Shown piece by piece: positions 57,401 to 64,000 of a DNA stretch of 64,000 nt. Position 1 is the first letter of the stretch. The number at the start of each line of letters is the position of its first letter. The stretch lies in contig JAQTLN010000009.1 in NCBI GenBank assembly GCA_028714875.1, forward strand, positions 62,001-126,000, in the 5' to 3' direction. Below the pieces are notes generated by a model, which ran no database searches, had not been told where the DNA came from, and saw only the letters and a program-made list of their open reading frames with translations. A program made the position numbers and the translations under genes. The DNA comes from Gallionellaceae bacterium. GTDB taxonomy: Bacteria; Pseudomonadota; Gammaproteobacteria; Burkholderiales; Thiobacillaceae.

Positions 57401-57631
57401 TTAAAGGCCGTGCTTAGCAAAGATTTCTTTGAGTTGTGATATGGCTTCTTGTGATAGCCGAAGACTTTGGCTTTTTTTACCCTTTAATTGTCGTTGGCTT
57501 GAACCGTATGTATCGAGTTGAAGATATTTCTTACCATCAGTGCCCTTAACAACAGCGTACGTGCAGTCAACAACCGTGTGAGTTGAGTCCCGTTCTAATG
57601 GCTGGTGGGAAATGTCATTAACAGTCGCCAT
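57401..57631 (-). CDS. Small hypothetical protein inside the liv cluster
   Basis: A 76-residue cytoplasmic protein with no signal or membrane segment. The central stretch VDCTYAVVKGTDGKKYLQLD followed by TYGSSQRQLKGKKSQSLRLS looks like a compact domain rather than random sequence. I recall similar conserved small proteins with the LQLDTYGS..GK.SQS pattern but know no function. The region is clearly more AT-rich than the flanking liv genes and interrupts an otherwise typical livK-livH order, which suggests acquisition. It lies 15 bases before livH. Confidence 0.7.
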   Translation of the reverse strand: MATVNDISHQPLERDSTHTVVDCTYAVVKGTDGKKYLQLDTYGSSQRQLKGKKSQSLRLSQEAISQLKEIFAKHGL

Positions 57632-57650
57632 AAATTACTCGCGTTGAAGG

Positions 57651-58793
57651 TTACTTGACCGTTTCCAGCACCTGCCAGGCGCCGTTCTTGACTTCGTAAA
57701 GCGTCACGGCGCCGCCGCTGGTGTCGCCCTTGGCGTCGAATTTGATCGGGCCGCTCACGCCCTGAAGATCGGTCTTCGGCAGTTCCGCCAGCACCTTGGC
57801 CGGGTCGGCGGAATCGGCGCGCTTCATGGCCGCCACCAGCACGTTGACGGCGTCGTAGGCATAAGGCGCGTAGACCTGGATCACGCCGTACTTGGCCTCG
57901 AATTTCTTGCGGAATTCCGGGCCGCCGGGCATGGAATCGATCGGCAGGCCGGGCGAGGAAGCGACCACGCCCTCGGCGTCGGCGCCCGCCAGCTTCATGA
58001 AGTTGGCGTTTTGCAGGCCGTCGCCGCCCAGCAGTTTGGCGTTCAGGCCGAGGCGCTTGAGCTGCCGCGCCATCGGCCCGCCTTGCGGGTCCATGCCGCC
58101 GAAGAAGACCAGATCGGGCGACTTGCCCTTGATGCTGGTGAGAATGGCGTTGAAGTCGGTAGCGTGGTCGTTGGTGAACTCATGCGCCACGATTTCGCCG
58201 CCAGCCGCCGTGGCGGCTTTTTCGAACTCGTCGGCGAGACCCTGGCCGTAAGCAGTGCGGTCATCGATGATGGCGATTTTCTTCGCGCCCATTTTGGTCA
58301 CCGCGAACTGGCCCAGCGCGCGGCCCTGCTGCGCGTCGTTGGCCATCACCCGGTAGGCGGTGTTGTAACCCTGCGCGGTGTAGGCCACGGCGGTGGCGGA
58401 AGGGGAAATCTGGGGAATGCCGGCGTCGTGGTAGATCTTCGAGGCCGGGATGGTGGTGCCGGAATTGAGATGGCCGATCACCGCCACCACGCCGGCATCC
58501 ACCAGCTTCTGGGCGACGATGGTGGCGGTTTTCGGCTCCGCCTGGTCATCCTCGCCGAGGAGTTCCAGCTTCACTTTCTTGCCACCCAGTTCCAGACCTT
58601 TGGCATTGATTTCATCCACCGCCAGGCGGGCGCCGTTTTCGTTGTCCTTGCCGATATGGGTTTGCGGGCCGGTCAGGGGGGCGACGGAACCGATCTTGAT
58701 GACATTGCCGGCATCCTCGGTCTTGCCGCAACCGGATAGGGAAAAAGCCAGCGCGAGAGAGAGCGCGGAAACCGCAAACTTGCCGAAATTCAC
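57651..58793 (-). CDS. livK: Branched-chain amino acid ABC transporter substrate-binding protein LivK-like
   Basis: A periplasmic binding protein of 380 residues. The signal sequence has a lipobox-like LAFSLSGCGKTEDA (Cys near residue 22), so a lipoprotein anchor is possible. The mature part starts NVIKIGSVAPLTGPQTHIGKDNENGARLAV, the standard type I periplasmic-binding fold. Conserved ILTSIKGKSPDLVFFGG follows. The start is GTG at 58793 with AGGGG upstream; the longer frame adds 23 residues before the signal and is rejected. It heads the liv operon. Confidence 0.93.
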   Translation of the reverse strand: MNFGKFAVSALSLALAFSLSGCGKTEDAGNVIKIGSVAPLTGPQTHIGKDNENGARLAVDEINAKGLELGGKKVKLELLGEDDQAEPKTATIVAQKLVDAGVVAVIGHLNSGTTIPASKIYHDAGIPQISPSATAVAYTAQGYNTAYRVMANDAQQGRALGQFAVTKMGAKKIAIIDDRTAYGQGLADEFEKAATAAGGEIVAHEFTNDHATDFNAILTSIKGKSPDLVFFGGMDPQGGPMARQLKRLGLNAKLLGGDGLQNANFMKLAGADAEGVVASSPGLPIDSMPGGPEFRKKFEAKYGVIQVYAPYAYDAVNVLVAAMKRADSADPAKVLAELPKTDLQGVSGPIKFDAKGDTSGGAVTLYEVKNGAWQVLETVK

Positions 58794-58884
58794 CTGAGTA
58801 CCCCTGATAACCGGAAAAAACGCGCGATTTATATCACAGGACACGCATTGCGTTTCCGGCAACGGCTGGTCACCACCGCTCGCC

Positions 58885-59724
58885 TTATTTGTGCTCGATG
58901 CCGATGGCCTCGGAAATCACCGGGAACTGCCCAGGCTTCACTTCCTGCACGAAGTTGGAGCCGTAGCTTTCGTCTTTGCGGAACACCCGCGCGGTGGCCG
59001 CCAGCCCGGTTTGCAGGGAACGCGGGTCGCGCACGGTGAGGGTGAGTTGGTCGCGGCCGACATCGCCGGTGAATTGCAGGTATTCCTGTTTGCCCAGGGG
59101 TAGCAGGATTTCCTTGCCGGCCGGAATGGAGACCGCCTGGCCGACGGCGGCCGGGTAGATCTGGCGCTGCGCGCCCTTGGGCGTGACGTTGCCCAGCACC
59201 ACCACGGCGTCGAAGGTGGACAGCACGCGCAGCTTGAAACGTTCGCCAGTGGTGAAGCCGTCGGCCACGGTGCGCAAGCCGATGGGCTTGCCGTTTTCAT
59301 CGATGCCGACCAGGGCGACATTGACGCCTTGGTAGTTCTCGCCGTCCTTGCCGGTTTTCAGGGGCACTTCCGGGGTGCCGAGCGCGGCGTTGGGAGCGGC
59401 GTTGGCGCTGACGCCACCCAGCACGATGTCCTTGCCCGAGAGATAACTACTCAAGTTGACGATGACGGCGACGGCCGCGTTGCCGGCCATGTACTCCATG
59501 GAATTCTCTTTGTAGGTGGCGGCGATCTTTTTCTTCACCCAGTCGGAAAAGAAATCAAACACCACCGGCGCAATCAACTTGATCAGGATGCCCCAGACAA
59601 ATTTGCCCTCGGCCTCCTGTTGCGGAGGGGTGTCACTGACGGCGGGCGGCGCCGTCTGGGCGAGGCTGGCGGTGCTGAAGGTGAGCACGGTCAGGGCGGC
59701 GATGAGTTTGTTGCGGCGGGGCAT
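58885..59724 (-). CDS. Exported DUF4384-like protein
   Basis: A 279-residue protein starting MPRRNKLIAALTVLTF with a signal peptide ending near LAQTAPP (about residue 23). Residues 45-75 form a hydrophobic/amphipathic helix (ILIKLIAPVVFDFFSDWVKKK). The C-terminal half (about 125-250) has the GERFKLRVLS...IPAGKEILLP..YLQFTGDVG pattern of DUF4384, the same domain as in the caspase-like protein upstream. The start at 59724 is used; further upstream the frame runs into a palindromic repeat that translates to SLTPGPSPEGRR. The function is unknown. Confidence 0.72.
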   Translation of the reverse strand: MPRRNKLIAALTVLTFSTASLAQTAPPAVSDTPPQQEAEGKFVWGILIKLIAPVVFDFFSDWVKKKIAATYKENSMEYMAGNAAVAVIVNLSSYLSGKDIVLGGVSANAAPNAALGTPEVPLKTGKDGENYQGVNVALVGIDENGKPIGLRTVADGFTTGERFKLRVLSTFDAVVVLGNVTPKGAQRQIYPAAVGQAVSIPAGKEILLPLGKQEYLQFTGDVGRDQLTLTVRDPRSLQTGLAATARVFRKDESYGSNFVQEVKPGQFPVISEAIGIEHK

Positions 59725-59745
59725 GGTGGGGCTCCTTGGGGGTTG

Positions 59746-59786
59746 CTCCCTTCTCCCCTCGGGAGAGGGGCCGGGGGTGAGGGACG
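59746..59786. repeat. C/G-rich palindrome (CTCTCCCCTCGGGAGAGG type)
   Basis: CTTCTCCCCTC and GGGAGAGGGG arms, related to the insertion at 22515-22641. It lies 6 bases after the stop of the caspase gene. Confidence 0.75.
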
Positions 59787-59791
59787 GCGGT

Positions 59792-61540
59792 TTATTCGAT
59801 TTCTTCAAGGCCGATCAGATCGGCGCCATAGGCGTCGGAACAGGTGGCGACCACTTCCAGAGTGCGTTGGGCGCCGGATTTCTCGCAGTCCGGCTGTTCC
59901 GCATGCGCTGATGTGGCGGAGACGAACTGGATGTCGCGCGCGCTCATGGACGACGTGGCCAGCGTCGAAAACGGCCCGGCCGGTTTCATGCCGAGCGCGG
60001 CGAAGTCGCGCGGGTTGTCGCTCACCACCGCCAGCAGATGGTCGCGCCCGACCGGCCCGCCGGCGCGGATGGCCCAGCCGGGGCGCGGCAGTTGCCAGGT
60101 TTCCCCGTCCAGGATGTGGTTGCGGTCATCCTTTTTGTTGGGAAAGAGCAGGTCGAAGCTCTTGCCATCGCTGCCCACCATGAGCAGATAGACATAACCC
60201 TCATGGCTGCTGGTCAGGCTGAAGCGCACCCGGTCCTGTTTGATCCGGTAGCTGGATTTATCCGTGACGAGGCGCACCACGCGGCGGTCGTCGCGGTTGG
60301 CGAAGACGTCCTTGAGGGCGGCGACGGCAGAGGCTTCCGCGCTGGGCGTGTCGGCGGCGATTGCGAGGGGAGCCGCATCGGGCGCGGCCAGCACCATCTC
60401 GGTATTGCCGGTCAGCGCCAGATGATGCGCGGCGAAGCGGCTGTTGCCGGCGGCCTGGCGTTCGATCTTCGGTTGCGCGCAGGCGGCCAGTTCCGCGACT
60501 GAGAGTCCGGCGGAAGCGTTGCTGTCGCGCGCCGCGCCGGAGAGGCAATCGAGCCAGGCGAGTGTGGCCAGCCCGCCGCGATCGCCATCGTCCAGCGCCA
60601 CCTCGTCGTCGCGGGCGGCGGCGATATGGATGAAGTTGAGTTTGCCCGCGCCCGGCGTGGCCGCTTGCAGGCCGCGCACCAGGGCATTGCTCGGGCGCTC
60701 GCAGGTGTCCGCGCCGGATTTTGCCCAGAATTTGCCGCTGAGCTTGTCGACAGCCACGGCGCGGGTGGTGGCGCCGCCGGCGTGGCAGGCGTCGAGAAAC
60801 ACCACCAGGCGGCGCGCCTTGGCGGCGATGCGCTGCAATCGGTCCTGCAATTCATCGTCCATAAAAACCTGCGCGTCCGCCGTCACCAGCGCCTCGGCGC
60901 AGCGCGCGGCGCGGCCGTCGAAGGCGTTGAGGCGGGTGCCGTGGCCGGAGTAGTAGAGGAACACCTCGTCGTTGGGCATCACCCGCGCTTCCAGAGCGTC
61001 GAGCGCGGCGCGCATTCCGGCCAGATCGAGCGCGCCATCCCGCAGCACCGTGGTGTTGGCTTCCGGCACGCCCAGCGCGCGCGCCATCAGCGCGGCGTTG
61101 TCGGCGTCGTGAGCCACGCCGGGCAGCGGCGGAATACCGTTGCCGTAGGCGCTGATGGCGAATATCAGCGCATGCGCCGAGGAACGCGGCGGCGGCAGGC
61201 CACGGAAGCCGGCGACGGCGACGATGCGCTGGTTGCCGGTGGCCTCGGCGCGGAGCAGTTCCGCCACGTTGCCGGCGGCCGGCAGGGCGGAGCGGGTTTC
61301 CCGCAGGGCCAGCACGCGCAGCCAGCCTTCCTTGTCGCCGGCCCGCACCCGGCTCCAGCCACCGCGCCGTTCCAGCACTTCCACAGCGGCATTGGCCGCC
61401 AGCGCCGCGACCTCGGCGGCCAGGCCGTCAGGCGCGGCGAGCAGGGGTTGCGCGCGGATCAAACTGGCGGGGCTGGCCCAGGCCGGGACGGGCAGGCAGA
61501 GCAGGGCCAACAGGTAAGTCAAGGATCGCATCGACGGCAT
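59792..61540 (-). CDS. Secreted caspase-like (C14) protease with SH3b and DUF4384 domains
   Basis: A 582-residue protein. The signal peptide (MRSLTYLLALLCLPVPAWA) precedes an SH3b-like domain (about 28-80). The caspase/metacaspase domain (about 120-380) has His200 (FLYYSGHGTR) and Cys252 (VVFLDACHAGG), both at the expected spacing, and SAHALIFAISAYG at its start. A DUF4384 domain follows (about 410-530). Metacaspases cleave after Arg/Lys; this one would act in the periplasm or outside. The ATG at 61540 has GAGGAA upstream. A DUF4384-like gene follows and a TPR-CHAT gene is divergent, 84 bases away. Confidence 0.85.
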   Translation of the reverse strand: MPSMRSLTYLLALLCLPVPAWASPASLIRAQPLLAAPDGLAAEVAALAANAAVEVLERRGGWSRVRAGDKEGWLRVLALRETRSALPAAGNVAELLRAEATGNQRIVAVAGFRGLPPPRSSAHALIFAISAYGNGIPPLPGVAHDADNAALMARALGVPEANTTVLRDGALDLAGMRAALDALEARVMPNDEVFLYYSGHGTRLNAFDGRAARCAEALVTADAQVFMDDELQDRLQRIAAKARRLVVFLDACHAGGATTRAVAVDKLSGKFWAKSGADTCERPSNALVRGLQAATPGAGKLNFIHIAAARDDEVALDDGDRGGLATLAWLDCLSGAARDSNASAGLSVAELAACAQPKIERQAAGNSRFAAHHLALTGNTEMVLAAPDAAPLAIAADTPSAEASAVAALKDVFANRDDRRVVRLVTDKSSYRIKQDRVRFSLTSSHEGYVYLLMVGSDGKSFDLLFPNKKDDRNHILDGETWQLPRPGWAIRAGGPVGRDHLLAVVSDNPRDFAALGMKPAGPFSTLATSSMSARDIQFVSATSAHAEQPDCEKSGAQRTLEVVATCSDAYGADLIGLEEIE

Positions 61541-61624
61541 GTTTATTCCTCAGCAAGTCGCTAAAGTTTAGCGTTATGGTCAGCTACTTTTCTTATGAAT
61601 AATCAGCCCCGAGGAAGCCGCTTC

Positions 61625-64000
61625 ATGCCACCCAGATTTCTGCGCGCGCTGCTCTGCATCTGCTGTATTTACGTTCCCCTCGCCTGGGCTAACGCGGAGG
61701 AGATCAAGTCCCTGCTGGAGGAGACGGCGCGGCTCAACCAGAGCGGCCACCCGGCCGAAGCCGAACCGCTGGCGCGCCAATCGATCAGCCTGTCCGAAGC
61801 GTTCAGCGGTAAGCCAGGCGCGCGCGAGAAGCTCCTGGCCACGGCGCAACAACGACTGGGCGTTTCACTGCGTCTGCAAGGCCGCCATGGCGAGGCCGAA
61901 CCCGTGCTGCGCGAAGCCTTGCGCGGCGCCGAACGCGCCCTCGGTTATGGCTCCCGCCTGGCGGTCAAGACCCAAATTCAACTGGGCCTGGCGATCCTGG
62001 GCCAGGGCCGCTATGCCGACGCCGACAAGAACTTGCGCGAGGCGGTGCTGCGGGCGCCCAGCCCGAAGGATGACGAAACGCTGGAGGCCTGGCTGGACGC
62101 ACGGGTTCGCCTGGGGAAACTGCAAGTCCTGGCCGGTAACTTCAATGAAGCCGAGAGTCTCCTGAACCTGGCGCTGGAGAAGAGCGCGGGCGCGACTGAC
62201 GAGGGCGCGGGCCGCTGGCGGCAGAACGCCAACTCGACGCTGGCCCTGTTACGCCTGCGCCAGGGACGAGTCGAGGAAGCGGAACCCTATGCCCGCGTCG
62301 GCGCGGAACTGTCCTCGGCGGCCTGGGGCGCGCGCCACGCCTCGACGGCGGAAGCGTATGACCAACTCGGCCAAGTGCTGTTCAAGCTCGACCGCCTCGA
62401 CGAAGCGGAAGTCTGGTTGCGCCGCGCCGCCGCCATCGCTGAGCCGTTGCTCGGCCAGGACTATGGTTCCGCCTCGAAACCGTTCCGCAACCTGGGGCAG
62501 TTGCTGGAAAGAAAAGGCCAGGCCAGTGAAGCCGAGGCCATGTTCAATCGGGCGACGGCCGCCGCCGAGAAAAGCGCCGGCAGCGAGGCGCTGACACAGA
62601 CCCTGCGCGCCCAGGGGCGCTACCTGATGCACCAGAATCGACCGGAAGCCGCGCAGCCGCTGTACGACAAAGCACTGAAACAGGCCGACCGCCTGTTCGC
62701 GCTGTCACGCGGGCTGGATGCGGCGGCGCGGGAAAACATGGTGAGTTCGCTACGCCCGATCTACAGCGAGGCGGTGAGCAACCGGGTGAAACTGGACGTG
62801 AAACTGCCGGGCCAGGGTCATGACCGCGCGGCGCTGGCCGACATTTCCCGCACCCAGAGCCGCTTGTTCACGGAGATGCTGCGTGCCGCCGATGTCGCGC
62901 GCCTGGCCGGAGACGACAGTTTTGTGAAGCTTAAGGCGCAGCGCGATGCCGCGCTCCTGCGCCTGAACGAACTGCATCGCCGTTTCACCCTCACCGCGCG
63001 CATGGACGAGACGGGTGATGAAGCACTGCCCGCCAAGCCGATCGACGACCCCTATGTGCTCGAACGCTGGCGCCACGAGGTGGCCGGGTTGCGGCGCGAC
63101 ATCACCCAGGCCGAGCGCGCGCGTGATGACTCGGAATCCCGGTTATGGCGCGACTTCCCGCGCTATATGGAACTGGAGGAGCCGCGCCCGGTGACGGTGG
63201 ACGACCTGCAAAAACGCTGGCTGCGCCCGAACGAAACCCTGCTCGCCTATTTCCGCCTGAATCGGCAGTTGCTGGTCTTTCTGGTCAGTCGCGAGGATTT
63301 CCGCCTGATCCGCGTGCCGGTGGAATTGGAGGAAATTGACCGCCTGGTCACGGCGGCGCGGCAGCCGATGGAGGCCGGAGGCCGCCTGGATGCCCTGGCA
63401 AAGCTCGATCCGGGTGTGCTCAACCGACTCTATGAACTGTTGTTGAAGCCGGTCGAGGCGCAATTGCCGGCGGGGCGGCATCTTCTGGTGGTGGGCGACG
63501 GGCCGCTCTACACCCTGCCCTATGAAATGCTGGTGGCGCGCTGGGGCGAGGCGGAGAAGACGGCCTTCGCCGCCGCGCGCGCGCGCGATCTTTCCGAATA
63601 CGGCCGACTCGACTATGCCGGCGCCAAATGGCGTTTCTCCTATCTGCCCAGCCTGGCCGCGCTGGCCATCCAGCGCGCGGAACAGAAGGGCCGGGCCGGC
63701 TTCACACAATCGCTGATCGCCTTCGCCGATCCCGTCTTCGAGCGCGCCGATGCCACGCCCGGCGCGGCGACGCGCTCCCTGTTGCAGGAACTCGGGGTCT
63801 CGCGCGGCGGCCAGGTCAGCATCCCGCGCCTGCCGGAAACCGCCGATGAAGTGGAAGCGGTGGCCAAAATTCTCGGCGGCGAGAACCACCTCTATCTACG
63901 CGAAGCCGCCCAGGAATCCCAGGTCAAGCACGGCGACCTGAGCGCGGCGCGTTACTTGCACTTCGCCACCCACGGGCTGCTGGGTGGCGAGTTCGCCATG
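61625..64000 (+). CDS. TPR-CHAT domain protein, 3' end beyond the window
   Basis: The open frame runs 792 codons to the window edge. A signal peptide or anchor (FLRALLCICCIYVPLAWA) is followed by TPR repeats from about residue 25 to 340 (AEAEPLARQSISLSEA, EAEPVLREALRGAERALG and similar), a helical linker, then a CHAT (caspase HetF-associated) protease domain from about 515. The catalytic His783 is in YLHFATHGLLGG; the partner Cys lies outside the window. The first ATG with GAGGAA eight bases before it is at 61625; an in-frame ATG at 61595 is possible. It is divergent from the caspase gene. Confidence 0.85.
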   Translation, partial: MPPRFLRALLCICCIYVPLAWANAEEIKSLLEETARLNQSGHPAEAEPLARQSISLSEAFSGKPGAREKLLATAQQRLGVSLRLQGRHGEAEPVLREALRGAERALGYGSRLAVKTQIQLGLAILGQGRYADADKNLREAVLRAPSPKDDETLEAWLDARVRLGKLQVLAGNFNEAESLLNLALEKSAGATDEGAGRWRQNANSTLALLRLRQGRVEEAEPYARVGAELSSAAWGARHASTAEAYDQLGQVLFKLDRLDEAEVWLRRAAAIAEPLLGQDYGSASKPFRNLGQLLERKGQASEAEAMFNRATAAAEKSAGSEALTQTLRAQGRYLMHQNRPEAAQPLYDKALKQADRLFALSRGLDAAARENMVSSLRPIYSEAVSNRVKLDVKLPGQGHDRAALADISRTQSRLFTEMLRAADVARLAGDDSFVKLKAQRDAALLRLNELHRRFTLTARMDETGDEALPAKPIDDPYVLERWRHEVAGLRRDITQAERARDDSESRLWRDFPRYMELEEPRPVTVDDLQKRWLRPNETLLAYFRLNRQLLVFLVSREDFRLIRVPVELEEIDRLVTAARQPMEAGGRLDALAKLDPGVLNRLYELLLKPVEAQLPAGRHLLVVGDGPLYTLPYEMLVARWGEAEKTAFAAARARDLSEYGRLDYAGAKWRFSYLPSLAALAIQRAEQKGRAGFTQSLIAFADPVFERADATPGAATRSLLQELGVSRGGQVSIPRLPETADEVEAVAKILGGENHLYLREAAQESQVKHGDLSAARYLHFATHGLLGGEFAM

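Noticed and set aside
61541-61624. Sigma-28 promoter in the caspase/CHAT divergon (a CTAAAGTTTAGC sequence is present)
   Set aside because: No GCCGATAA-like -10 follows at the required distance on either strand.

Overview
The window (about 62-65% GC, dense coding, no rRNA or tRNA seen) looks like a chromosomal segment of a free-living, motile betaproteobacterium, probably in the Rhodocyclales/Nitrosomonadales part of the class. This rests on the gene content: a long DUF3683 FAD/FeS oxidoreductase, a regulatory PTS (mannose-type EIIA, HPr, EI) without sugar permease, a PEP-CTERM protein behind a sigma-54-type promoter, a livKHMGF transporter, and many PAS/HAMP chemoreceptors. The species cannot be named from the sequence.

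Layout. 1-8.7 kb: housekeeping genes (phosphohexomutase, purE-purK, then purM-purN-DUF3108 on the other strand, a PerM/AI-2E permease, a VIT1/CCC1 metal transporter, metF). 8.9-18.8 kb: a LuxR-type response regulator with a hybrid kinase, PPK2, a pseudouridine synthase, a thioredoxin, a MidA-like methyltransferase, an FAD reductase, phoB-phoR behind a three-repeat Pho box, and a HIT protein. 18.9-27.2 kb: the PEP-CTERM gene, a frameshifted antitoxin relic, a Uma2 nuclease-like protein, the 1291-aa DUF3683 fusion, and the regulatory PTS operon. 27.3-48.3 kb: one long chemotaxis/motility-signalling block. 48.4-53.5 kb: grxD, a 2Fe-2S flavin reductase, an SDR, a PAS-GGDEF protein and a peroxiredoxin. 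53.8-58.8 kb: the liv operon. 58.9-64 kb: a secreted caspase-like protein with a DUF4384-like partner, divergent from a TPR-CHAT protein that runs off the window.

The chemotaxis block holds cheY, cheA, cheW, cheR, cheD, cheB and three large PAS/HAMP receptors, two with CheR-tether-like tails and one with a C-terminal CZB domain. It also holds a phosphatase/anti-sigma/STAS partner-switch pair resembling HsbR-HsbA, and a response-regulator diguanylate cyclase. Four sigma-28 (FliA)-like promoters precede the cyclase, the STAS gene, receptor 1 and the first gene of the cheY-cheA run, so the block looks like a late flagellar regulon. No cheZ is visible. The gene directly upstream of cheY encodes a membrane-anchored MCP-like protein that carries a CheZ-like DxxxQ motif and a short acidic-hydrophobic C-terminal tail. 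That tail resembles the ends of CheD and of the HsbR-like protein. I regard this as the best candidate for unusual biology, together with the secreted caspase/CHAT divergon.

A second theme is dispersed palindromic repeats. Several families sharing a GTAGSG- or TAGCGC-type head lie immediately 3' of genes. In at least six genes the head supplies the TAG stop codon. One C-rich repeat has entered the reading frame of the DUF3683 gene, and another palindrome separates ptsH from ptsI.
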